11,762 nt of DNA from an uncultured Bacteroidota bacterium (GTDB lineage Bacteria; Bacteroidota; Bacteroidia; Chitinophagales; Chitinophagaceae): the NCBI GenBank assembly GCA_903933995.1, contig CAIZMD010000095.1, positions 1-11,762 of the forward strand, given 5' to 3'. How positions within the stretch are numbered: position 1 is the first letter of the stretch; each line of letters opens with the position of its first letter. Both the position numbers and the translations under genes were made by a program. The notes under the pieces are model-generated. The model was given only the letters and a program-made list of their open reading frames with translations, was not told where the DNA came from and searched no databases. Of the stretch, positions 6,367-11,762 are shown one piece after another.

Positions 6367-7875
6367 TTAATCCTGAATCAATTTTACAGGAAATTTTGGG
6401 TGTATAAATTCCCATTCCTGTATATGTGCTTGCTGGTGTTCTTTTTCTACAATTTCATTCATGGTTTTTATTAGTGCTGGATATTGACTAGCTAGGTCTT
6501 TTGATTCCGTAGTATCCTTGCTTAAATCAAAAAGTTGCCAAGGTTTTTCAGGGTGCTTCTTGACTTCTGTTTTTACCGCTTTCCAGTCTCCCATTCTAAT
6601 AGCAATTTGCCCACCATTTTCAGGATATTCAAAATACAACCAATCGTGTTTTTTTTGTTGTGCTTTTTTTCCCAACAAAGAAGGCAACAAAGAAACCCCA
6701 TCTGTTTCAGGCATTTTTTGGGCAGTAATTTCTGCTAAGGTTGCCATCATATCATATTGAGCTGAAATATGGCTAGAGATACTACCTGCAGGTATTTTAC
6801 CTGGCCACCTAGCTATAAAAGGCTCACGAATGCCCCCTTCATACAATTCCATTTTTTGACCACGTAATCCCCCATTACTATTGAAAAAATGTCTATCCAC
6901 ACCTCCATTAAAAGTGGCCCCATTATCACTGGAGAATAAGACCAATGTATTATTGTCGATCCCCAATAGTTTTAGTTGATTTAAAATAATGCCCACTTGT
7001 GCATCTAAATAACTAATCATGGCAGCATAAGTAGACAAAGGATAAGGCGTAGATGCATACCCTTGCCCTCCAAAATAGGGCTGCTCCGAAAACTTTCCAA
7101 CATATTGATTTACCCATTCAGCAGGTGCTTGTAAAGAAACATGGGGCAAGGTATAAGGCAGGTAAATAAAGAATGGCTGCTCCATATTTTGTTGGATAAA
7201 TTTCAAGGCCTTTTCCGTCATTTTTGCAGGGGCATAATCTTTACCTTGGTAATAGGCAAAATCTGCAGACATTCCTTTAGAAGGGTCTTGTTTTAGATGC
7301 ACATTAATGGGTTTGTTTTGAAGACTATCCCATTTTCCATTCTCCCAAAGATGTGTGGGGTAATAGTTGTGTGCTTGTTTTTGGTCTAAGTATCCATAAT
7401 AATAATCAAACCCTTGTTTCAACGGGTCTCCACTGGTATTTTGCATACCCAAACCCCATTTACCAATCACTGCCGTTTTATACCCAGCTTGTTGCATTAA
7501 TTTTCCAATAGTAAAAGTATTGGCTGGTAAAGGCATTTGACCACCCTCTAAACTATCGGCAAAGCCACCTAATTCATAATTTCCATGGATATAGGTATGG
7601 CCCCCATGTTTGCCCGTGAGAAGCATACATCTTGCGGGAGCACAAACTGGTGTACTAGTATAATGATTGGTAAACCTAATCCCTTCTTGGGCCATTTTAT
7701 CAAGATTGGGGGTCTTGATTTTCTGTTGGCCATAAACGCCTAATTCTCCATAACCAAGATCATCTGCATAGATATAAATAATATTGGGCTTAGAACTATT
7801 TTGTCCTTGAGATGGAATTATCCCAAACTGTATAATGAATATTATTAAATATCCAATCTTTAGTAATAGTTGCAT
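6367..7875 (-). CDS. Secreted arylsulfatase-type sulfatase, possibly GalNAc-6-sulfatase
   Basis: A complete type I sulfatase of 502 residues with an N-terminal signal peptide (about 1-25, ending PSQGQ). Metal ligands Asp38-Asp39 lie in YADDLGYGELG. The formylglycine site is CAPARCMLLTG, with Cys78 modified and Arg82 stabilising it; C-x-P-x-R fits maturation by an anaerobic or aerobic formylglycine-generating enzyme, neither of which is seen here. Lys139 is in GKWGLG, where the usual His of GKWHLG is Gly. SSDNGATFNGG supplies Asp317-Asn318, and GGLRGQKMELYEGGIREPF carries Lys341. The C-terminus is the usual sulfatase C-terminal domain ('DWLYFEYPENGGQIAIRMGDWKAVK'). It heads the minus-strand unit with GH109 and a sugar kinase, suggesting a sulfated GalNAc glycan as substrate; position and linkage specificity are inference. 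The start ATG at 7875 is the only one placing the signal peptide at the N-terminus. Confidence 0.93.
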   Translation of the reverse strand: MQLLLKIGYLIIFIIQFGIIPSQGQNSSKPNIIYIYADDLGYGELGVYGQQKIKTPNLDKMAQEGIRFTNHYTSTPVCAPARCMLLTGKHGGHTYIHGNYELGGFADSLEGGQMPLPANTFTIGKLMQQAGYKTAVIGKWGLGMQNTSGDPLKQGFDYYYGYLDQKQAHNYYPTHLWENGKWDSLQNKPINVHLKQDPSKGMSADFAYYQGKDYAPAKMTEKALKFIQQNMEQPFFIYLPYTLPHVSLQAPAEWVNQYVGKFSEQPYFGGQGYASTPYPLSTYAAMISYLDAQVGIILNQLKLLGIDNNTLVLFSSDNGATFNGGVDRHFFNSNGGLRGQKMELYEGGIREPFIARWPGKIPAGSISSHISAQYDMMATLAEITAQKMPETDGVSLLPSLLGKKAQQKKHDWLYFEYPENGGQIAIRMGDWKAVKTEVKKHPEKPWQLFDLSKDTTESKDLASQYPALIKTMNEIVEKEHQQAHIQEWEFIHPKFPVKLIQD

Positions 7876-7900
7876 GATGGGATAAACCTAATGATATTTC

Positions 7901-7932
7901 CTCAATTAGCATCGTGCAAACGGTTGTGCAAA
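7901..7932 (-). promoter_or_regulatory. Candidate promoter or operator region of the sulfatase-GH109-kinase unit
   Basis: The 58-base gap before the sulfatase carries two direct copies of GTGCAAA (7914-7920 and 7926-7932; TTTGCAC on the coding strand), 12 bases apart. The upstream TTTG is followed after 20 bases by TAATTGAG (plus 7901-7908). The downstream copy is followed, at a similar distance, by TATCATTA. Either copy could serve as the -33 box of a Bacteroidota promoter, or the pair could be a regulator's half-sites. Neither downstream box matches TAnnTTTG well. Confidence 0.35.
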
Positions 7933-7933
7933 T

Positions 7934-8134
7934 TTAAATGGTTTCTTTATCAGTCTTTAATGGTTGCCATTGTCTTTTCTCCCTTAAAATCAATAACAAA
8001 CTAGCAAGAATTAGGGAGCTACCTGCAGACAAAAGTCCTACTACGATAAACATCCAGTTTTCTGCAAGGTTTACAAAAATGAGGCTAAAAAAAGCTATAA
8101 ATAGACAGGTCAGAATGATGGGCTTATGACTCAT
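7934..8134 (-). CDS. Small two-helix membrane protein, function unknown
   Basis: The predicted product has 66 residues with two membrane segments, about 6-24 (IILTCLFIAFFSLIFVNLA) and 28-50 (MFIVVGLLSAGSSLILASLLLIL). A positively charged tail, REKRQWQPLKTDKETI, follows and is probably cytoplasmic. I do not recognise a family with certainty, though short two-helix proteins of this kind are frequent in Bacteroidota genomes. ATG 8134 is preferred to an in-frame TTG at 8227, because a good promoter lies between them (8171-8200) and the longer version adds an unlike, charged leader. It sits between a protease gene and the sulfatase operon, with gaps of 101 and 58 bases, so it need not belong functionally to either. 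Confidence 0.65.
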   Translation of the reverse strand: MSHKPIILTCLFIAFFSLIFVNLAENWMFIVVGLLSAGSSLILASLLLILREKRQWQPLKTDKETI

Positions 8135-8170
8135 ACATGCACGGATTAGGGGTATAGAAAAAACGTGGAA

Positions 8171-8200
8171 CAAATTAAGGTTTTTTTTCTCATATTCCAA
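8171..8200 (-). promoter_or_regulatory. Bacteroidota-type promoter for the small membrane protein
   Basis: On the minus strand TTG (plus 8198-8200) is followed after exactly 19 bases by TTAATTTG (plus 8171-8178), matching TAnnTTTG at all but one fixed position. Transcription would begin near 8164, about 30 bases before ATG 8134. Confidence 0.5.
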
Positions 8201-8202
8201 CA

Positions 8203-8216
8203 CGGTGAAAACACCG
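8203..8216. repeat. Short hairpin downstream of the S41 protease gene
   Basis: CGGTG (8203-8207) and CACCG (8212-8216) are perfect complements around AAAA. It lies 20 bases after the protease stop codon. No clean T-run follows on the minus strand, so it is at best a weak terminator; it could also be a site next to the promoter at 8171-8200. Confidence 0.3.
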
Positions 8217-8235
8217 AATTTTGCCAAAATCCCAT

Positions 8236-9825
8236 TTATTTGAGTAAACTAATCGCTTTTTGAACGGCCGGATCAAATTGATTAGAAACTTCATAATACC
8301 CTTCTGTACGCCAAATTTGCCTTGCCATTAAGATTTGCATTCTTTGTGACAACTGTTGGGCTTCCATTTGATTAAAACTATTCAAAGGGATACTATCTGT
8401 CACTTGTGCAAAATTGCGCAAAGCATCCAATTCAGGCTTACTAGGCTGAAAGCCTTTCACTAAGTCTTTTGGTTGCTTAAACTCATTGAACCTGGCTCTA
8501 TTTTGAACATAATATCTATAAATAAAATTATTCAAGCTATTTCTATAATATAACTTTAAAAGCACTGGACTAACCCTACTAGTATCTAATGGTACAAACA
8601 CGTCTGGGGTTATTCCACCTCCACCATATACCATTCTTCCACCAGGGGTTTTATATGCTTTTCCCTTTGGGGTACTGGTATCTGCTTTTAAGAGCGAGCC
8701 ATTGTGAAACCTATCCAGTAATTCTTCATTATAGGCGTCTTTATCTTTACCATAAGGCTTTTGAATATTTCTACCCAATGGGCTAAAATAACGCGCTACG
8801 GTTAATCTTACAGCACTCCCATCGGAAAGTTGAAACTGGGTTTGAACCAACCCTTTACCGAAACTTCTTCTTCCAACAATTGTGGCTCTATCCCAGTCCT
8901 GCAAAGCTCCACAAAGTACTTCACTGGCCGAGGCAGAGGTTTCATCTATCAACACAATTATTTTACCTTGTTCAAAAATGCCATCTCGCTGTGCCCTAAA
9001 ATCGGTCCTGCTTACTTTATCCCCTTCTGTATACACTATCAATTTATCATCACTTAAAAACTCATCTGCAATAGCAGTTGCCTCCTTCATTAAACCCCCA
9101 CCATTGCCCCTTAAATCCAAAATCAATTGTTTCATACCCTGCTTCTGTAACCGACCCATATTTTCCATGAACTCTTCATAAGTTCTGTCTGCAAAACGGT
9201 TGATTTTCAAAAAGCCCGTTTGAGTATCAAGCATATAAGCAACGTCCACAGAAGGAACCGGAATTACCCCACGTTCAACCGTCATTTTCAATAATTTGCC
9301 ATCCCGCACCAAGTTGATTTTTACGGAACTACCCTTCTCTCCTTTTAATAATTTTCGGATTCTTTCAGCGCCAGCATTTTTCCCAGTAATGGACAAACTA
9401 TCATTCACCATGACCAATTTGTCTCCAACCTGAATGCCTGCTTTCTCTGAGGGCCCACCCTTAATTACATTCATCACATTAACGGTATCGTTAAACAATT
9501 GGAATTCAACGCCAATACCTTGAAATTGACCCATTAATTGTTCATTATTCTCACTTAAATCTTCCTTGGGAATTAAGGATGAATGGGGATCTAAATGGGA
9601 CAATAATTGACTTACAGCTAGTTGGTTCACACTATCCGCAGCTATTTTGTCTACATATTTACCCTTAATCAACTCAACAACTTCCTGTAAAGAAGTCTTA
9701 CCTGAAAGGCTAAAAAACCTGTTGCCACCCGTTCTTTCCTTTAGCTGGTATCCAATGAGCATACCCAAGACCATGGTGATTGAAAACAAAATTGGTAACC
9801 AAACCTGCAATTTTTTACTTCCCAT
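8236..9825 (-). CDS. C-terminal processing peptidase, family S41, with PDZ domain
   Basis: A membrane-anchored periplasmic serine protease of the CtpA/Prc type, which trims or degrades proteins from their C-termini. The product has 529 residues. A single N-terminal membrane segment or uncleaved signal spans about 9-26 (WLPILFSITMVLGMLIGY). A PDZ domain covers about 95-180, with GIGVEF at 103-108 and GGPSEKAGIQVGDKL at 123-137. The S41 core covers about 200-375. Catalytic Ser299 lies in DETSASASEVLCGALQD, Lys324 in RRSFGKGLVQ and Gln328 four residues on; the 25-residue Ser-Lys spacing is that of CtpA and CtpB. A helical C-terminal extension of about 120 residues follows YGGGGITPDV, as is common in Bacteroidota members. 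The start ATG 9825 sits at the membrane segment and has no clear Shine-Dalgarno sequence. The gene is divergent from the kinase-murQ pair; there is no obvious link to sugar use. Confidence 0.95.
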   Translation of the reverse strand: MGSKKLQVWLPILFSITMVLGMLIGYQLKERTGGNRFFSLSGKTSLQEVVELIKGKYVDKIAADSVNQLAVSQLLSHLDPHSSLIPKEDLSENNEQLMGQFQGIGVEFQLFNDTVNVMNVIKGGPSEKAGIQVGDKLVMVNDSLSITGKNAGAERIRKLLKGEKGSSVKINLVRDGKLLKMTVERGVIPVPSVDVAYMLDTQTGFLKINRFADRTYEEFMENMGRLQKQGMKQLILDLRGNGGGLMKEATAIADEFLSDDKLIVYTEGDKVSRTDFRAQRDGIFEQGKIIVLIDETSASASEVLCGALQDWDRATIVGRRSFGKGLVQTQFQLSDGSAVRLTVARYFSPLGRNIQKPYGKDKDAYNEELLDRFHNGSLLKADTSTPKGKAYKTPGGRMVYGGGGITPDVFVPLDTSRVSPVLLKLYYRNSLNNFIYRYYVQNRARFNEFKQPKDLVKGFQPSKPELDALRNFAQVTDSIPLNSFNQMEAQQLSQRMQILMARQIWRTEGYYEVSNQFDPAVQKAISLLK

Positions 9826-9856
9826 AATGGAGCTTCTTTGTAACTTGAATTAGCAT

Positions 9857-9884
9857 CAAATATCCGAATTAATGTGCGAATCAA
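9857..9884 (-). promoter_or_regulatory. Candidate promoter for the S41 protease gene
   Basis: On the minus strand TTG (plus 9882-9884) is followed after 17 bases by GATATTTG (plus 9857-9864), which has the TTTG end and A of the TAnnTTTG box. The spacing is two bases shorter than usual. It lies 31 bases before ATG 9825. Confidence 0.3.
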
Positions 9885-9894
9885 TAGATAAAGG

Positions 9895-9925
9895 TTTGTT
9901 CTTTCGGATGAATGGTATAAGTTGC
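9895..9925 (+). promoter_or_regulatory. Candidate promoter for the kinase-murQ unit
   Basis: A perfect TTTG at 9895-9898 is followed after 19 bases by TAAGTTGC at 9918-9925, an approximate TAnnTTTG box. Transcription would start near 9932, giving an untranslated leader of about 50 bases to ATG 9982. It is divergent from, and next to, the protease promoter. Confidence 0.45.
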
Positions 9926-9981
9926 ATTAAAGTTTTCATAACCTGTTGGTATTAAACCAGCCCCGGGTAAAAAACAGAGCT

Positions 9982-10821
9982 ATGTCCGTAAAATTGATTG
10001 CAGACAGCGGTGCCACCAAATGTGAGTGGTGTTTGCTAGAAGATGGCAAGAAAAAAACCATCCATACCCAAGGAATCAGTCCTTATTTTCTAAATGAGCA
10101 GCAAATATTGGCTTTATTAGAAAAGGCATTGCTGCCCAAATTAAAAGGAGCCATTGTTACTGAAGTACATTTTTATGGTACTGGCTTGAGTAATCCCCTC
10201 AATGTCACTATTTTAAAGAATGTTTTAAAAACATGCTTTAAAAAGGCCAAAATCAAGGTTGAAACAGACCTGACTGCAGCGGCCAGAGCCCTATGCGGCA
10301 AAAACAAGGGCATTGCCTGTATTCTTGGAACAGGTTCCAATTCCTGTTACTATGATGGAAAAAAGATGAGTAAAAACAGTCCTGGCATTGGCTATATTTT
10401 GGGAGACGAGGGAAGTGGCGCTTATTTGGGCAAGAAAGTCATACAACATTTCTTATATGGCACTTTTGACGAGGAATTACAAGCTCGTTTTGAAAAAAGG
10501 TTCTTAACCAATGCCATTGAAATTCTAGAAAACGTTTATAAAAAACCCTTGGCCAATAGATATCTAGCATCTTTTGCCATTTTTTTGGCAGAAAATAGGG
10601 GCCATTACATGATTGAAAATATTATTGAAGATGGGTTAAATGACTTCTTTTTTACCCATATCTACAAATACCGAGAAAGCTGGACCCTTCCCATCAATTT
10701 TATTGGAAGTGTTGCATTTGGTTTCAAAGACGTTTTACAAGAACTTTGCAACACTTACGAACTAGAATTGGGCAAAGTGATGAAAGCCCCTATGAAAGGT
10801 TTAATTGAGTTTCACAGCTAA
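9982..10821 (+). CDS. BadF/BcrA-type amino-sugar kinase, possible MurNAc or GlcNAc kinase
   Basis: An ATP-dependent kinase of the ASKHA fold, 279 residues, cytoplasmic. Phosphate-1 motif: IADSGATKCEW (6-16) with Asp8. TDLTAAARA (95-103) supplies the probable catalytic Asp96. Phosphate-2 motif: GIACILGTGSNS (110-121), followed by PGIGYILGDEGSGAYLG (134-150), a signature of GlcNAc kinase-like BadF proteins. The adenosine motif is IGSVAFGF (241-248). ATG 9982 was chosen over TTG 9946 because the conserved first strand begins directly after it. It ends 9 bases before murQ, so the two are almost certainly co-transcribed. Related BadF kinases in Clostridium (MurK) and Tannerella phosphorylate MurNAc, and pairing with MurQ favours a MurNAc-6-kinase role; GlcNAc kinase activity is equally compatible with the motifs. 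Confidence 0.85.
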   Translation: MSVKLIADSGATKCEWCLLEDGKKKTIHTQGISPYFLNEQQILALLEKALLPKLKGAIVTEVHFYGTGLSNPLNVTILKNVLKTCFKKAKIKVETDLTAAARALCGKNKGIACILGTGSNSCYYDGKKMSKNSPGIGYILGDEGSGAYLGKKVIQHFLYGTFDEELQARFEKRFLTNAIEILENVYKKPLANRYLASFAIFLAENRGHYMIENIIEDGLNDFFFTHIYKYRESWTLPINFIGSVAFGFKDVLQELCNTYELELGKVMKAPMKGLIEFHS

Positions 10822-10830
10822 AAAGCATCC

Positions 10831-11649
10831 ATGTCAGAATTTGTTAAGGTAACCGAACAGACTTCCACTTATAGGCACTTAGAACATATGTCTATTAAAG
10901 AATTGTTGGTAAACATTAATCAGGAAGATAAAACAGTACCCTTTGCAGTAGAGAAAGCCATACCCCAAATTGAACAACTCTGTTTGGCAATTAGCGATAA
11001 AATGCTGGCTGGTGGTAGATTATTTTATATTGGAGCCGGCACCAGTGGCCGATTAGGAATTGTAGACGCTAGTGAATGCCCTCCTACTTTTGGGGTTCCT
11101 TATGGTTTGGTGATAGGTTTAATTGCCGGTGGCGATAAGGCCATTACACAGGCGGTTGAATTTGCAGAAGATAGTGCCGAAGGCGGATGGACAGACTTAG
11201 TAAAACATTTTGTAAGCGATAAAGATGTAGTGGTAGGACTTGCTGCAAGTGGCACCACTCCCTATGTAATTGGGGCATTAAAAGAATGTAGAAAAAGGGG
11301 CATTATTACAGGAAGTATTAGTTGTAATCCAAATTCACCCGTTTCAGCGGAAGCTGATTTTCCGGTTGAAGTGGTGGTGGGTCCCGAATTTGTTACTGGA
11401 TCTACCAGAATGAAAAGTGGCACTGCTCAGAAATTGGTTTTGAATATGATCTCTACTTCCATTATGATTCAACTGGGTCGTGTAGAAGACAATAAGATGG
11501 TGAACATGCAATTGAGTAATGTGAAGCTAGTAGACAGAGGCGTAAAAATGCTAATGGAATCTTTGAAATTGCAGGATTATGAAACTGCAAAAGACCTATT
11601 GTTGAAACATGGTAGTGTTAAAAAGGCAGTAGAGGCAGTAGTTTCTTAA
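10831..11649 (+). CDS. murQ: N-acetylmuramic acid 6-phosphate etherase
   Basis: MurQ cleaves the D-lactyl ether of MurNAc-6-phosphate, giving GlcNAc-6-phosphate and D-lactate in peptidoglycan recycling or scavenging. The product has 272 residues, about 25 shorter than the E. coli protein, mostly at the C-terminus. An N-terminal TEQTSTYRHLEHMSIKELL block is followed by the SIS domain with the phosphosugar motif YIGAGTSGRLG (66-76). Glu82 in DASECPPTFG and Glu113 in VEFAEDSAEGG match the two catalytic glutamates of the family. Further family blocks are GLAASGTTPYV and VVGPEFVTGSTRMKSGTAQKLVLNM. The start is ATG 10831, 9 bases after the kinase stop. Homology to the SIS domain of glucokinase regulatory protein is known, but the two glutamates and the flanking blocks identify MurQ. 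No AmpG, MurP or other MurNAc importer is in view. Confidence 0.96.
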   Translation: MSEFVKVTEQTSTYRHLEHMSIKELLVNINQEDKTVPFAVEKAIPQIEQLCLAISDKMLAGGRLFYIGAGTSGRLGIVDASECPPTFGVPYGLVIGLIAGGDKAITQAVEFAEDSAEGGWTDLVKHFVSDKDVVVGLAASGTTPYVIGALKECRKRGIITGSISCNPNSPVSAEADFPVEVVVGPEFVTGSTRMKSGTAQKLVLNMISTSIMIQLGRVEDNKMVNMQLSNVKLVDRGVKMLMESLKLQDYETAKDLLLKHGSVKKAVEAVVS

Positions 11650-11651
11650 AT

Positions 11652-11762
11652 ATGCACGAGATAGAACCTTTTTTTAACTGGCGCCACATCTATGTGGCGG
11701 AGGAAGATCCACAATCGCCTTTTTACGGTAGAACCTACAGTGAGTTTGAATTCTCTCAAACC
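11652..11762 (+). CDS. Start of an unrecognised gene (3' end outside window)
   Basis: An open frame begins with ATG two bases after the murQ stop codon and stays open for 37 codons to the window edge. It reads MHEIEPFFNWRHIYVAEEDP at its start and continues SPFYGRTYSEFEFSQT. It has no signal peptide and is rich in aromatic and acidic residues, suggesting a soluble cytoplasmic protein. I have an impression that similar proteins starting 'MHEIEP..NWR..Y.A..D..SPF(Y/F)GR.Y' are conserved in Bacteroidota, but cannot name a family. The 2-base gap suggests translational coupling with murQ. Confidence 0.6.
   Translation, partial: MHEIEPFFNWRHIYVAEEDPQSPFYGRTYSEFEFSQT
11682..11699. repeat. Perfect 8-bp inverted repeat inside the last gene
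   Basis: CGCCACAT and ATGTGGCG are exact complements separated by CT. They fall in codons 11-16 of the gene beginning at 11652, just after a T-rich stretch. As RNA this would form a 7-bp stem with a four-base loop. Confidence 0.5.

Noticed and set aside
6326..6415. A 30-residue N-terminal extension of the GH109 protein starting at 6415
   Set aside because: It would overlap the end of the sulfatase gene and bury the export signal that begins at the ATG at 6325.
8589..9181. Several plus-strand open frames of 65-99 codons across the S41 protease region
   Set aside because: They overlap the PDZ and catalytic core on the opposite strand, have low-complexity translations and no plausible starts.

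Overview
The window looks like chromosomal DNA from a Bacteroidota species, probably in or near the Chitinophagaceae; this placement is inferred from gene content, not from a marker gene. The signs are AT-rich DNA, starts mostly without Shine-Dalgarno sequences, TTTG / TAnnTTTG-like promoter elements, a 'YSQ'-type signal peptide on a TonB-dependent receptor, and several sulfatases. There is no phage, transposon, CRISPR array or RNA gene that I can see. No gene-free stretch exceeds 300 bases; the longest is the 156-base divergent promoter region at 9826-9981.

Layout. At the left edge, on the plus strand, lie the 3' part of a sulfatase resembling N-acetylglucosamine-6-sulfatases (2-1186) and a small lipoprotein with a DUF4440/SnoaL-like fold (1262-1762). 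They converge on a minus-strand cluster, and a strong bidirectional terminator (1784-1809) separates the two. In transcription order the cluster is: secreted sulfatase (7875-6367), GH109-type NAD-dependent alpha-N-acetylgalactosaminidase (6325-4970), NahK-like anomeric sugar kinase (4949-3921), and TonB-dependent receptor (3844-1811), the last possibly with its own promoter. Upstream on the same strand are a 66-residue two-helix membrane protein (8134-7934) and a C-terminal processing protease of family S41 (9825-8236). Reading away from the protease on the plus strand are a BadF/BcrA-type amino-sugar kinase (9982-10821), MurQ (10831-11649), and the start of an unrecognised gene (11652 to the window end).

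How the genes fit together. The minus-strand cluster reads as a pathway. A sulfatase removes sulfate from an amino-sugar glycan, GH109 releases terminal alpha-GalNAc, and the NahK-like kinase would trap the free GalNAc (or GlcNAc) as its 1-phosphate. The plus-strand kinase and MurQ pair fits peptidoglycan amino-sugar recovery: MurNAc is phosphorylated to MurNAc-6-P, which MurQ cleaves to GlcNAc-6-P and D-lactate. The window is therefore an amino-sugar scavenging neighbourhood with two routes, one for sulfated host or algal-type glycans and one for cell wall. The families are familiar; the arrangement of sulfatase, GH109 and anomeric kinase without a SusC/SusD pair is the part most worth following up. 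I see no sign of a wholly new defence, mobile or RNA system.
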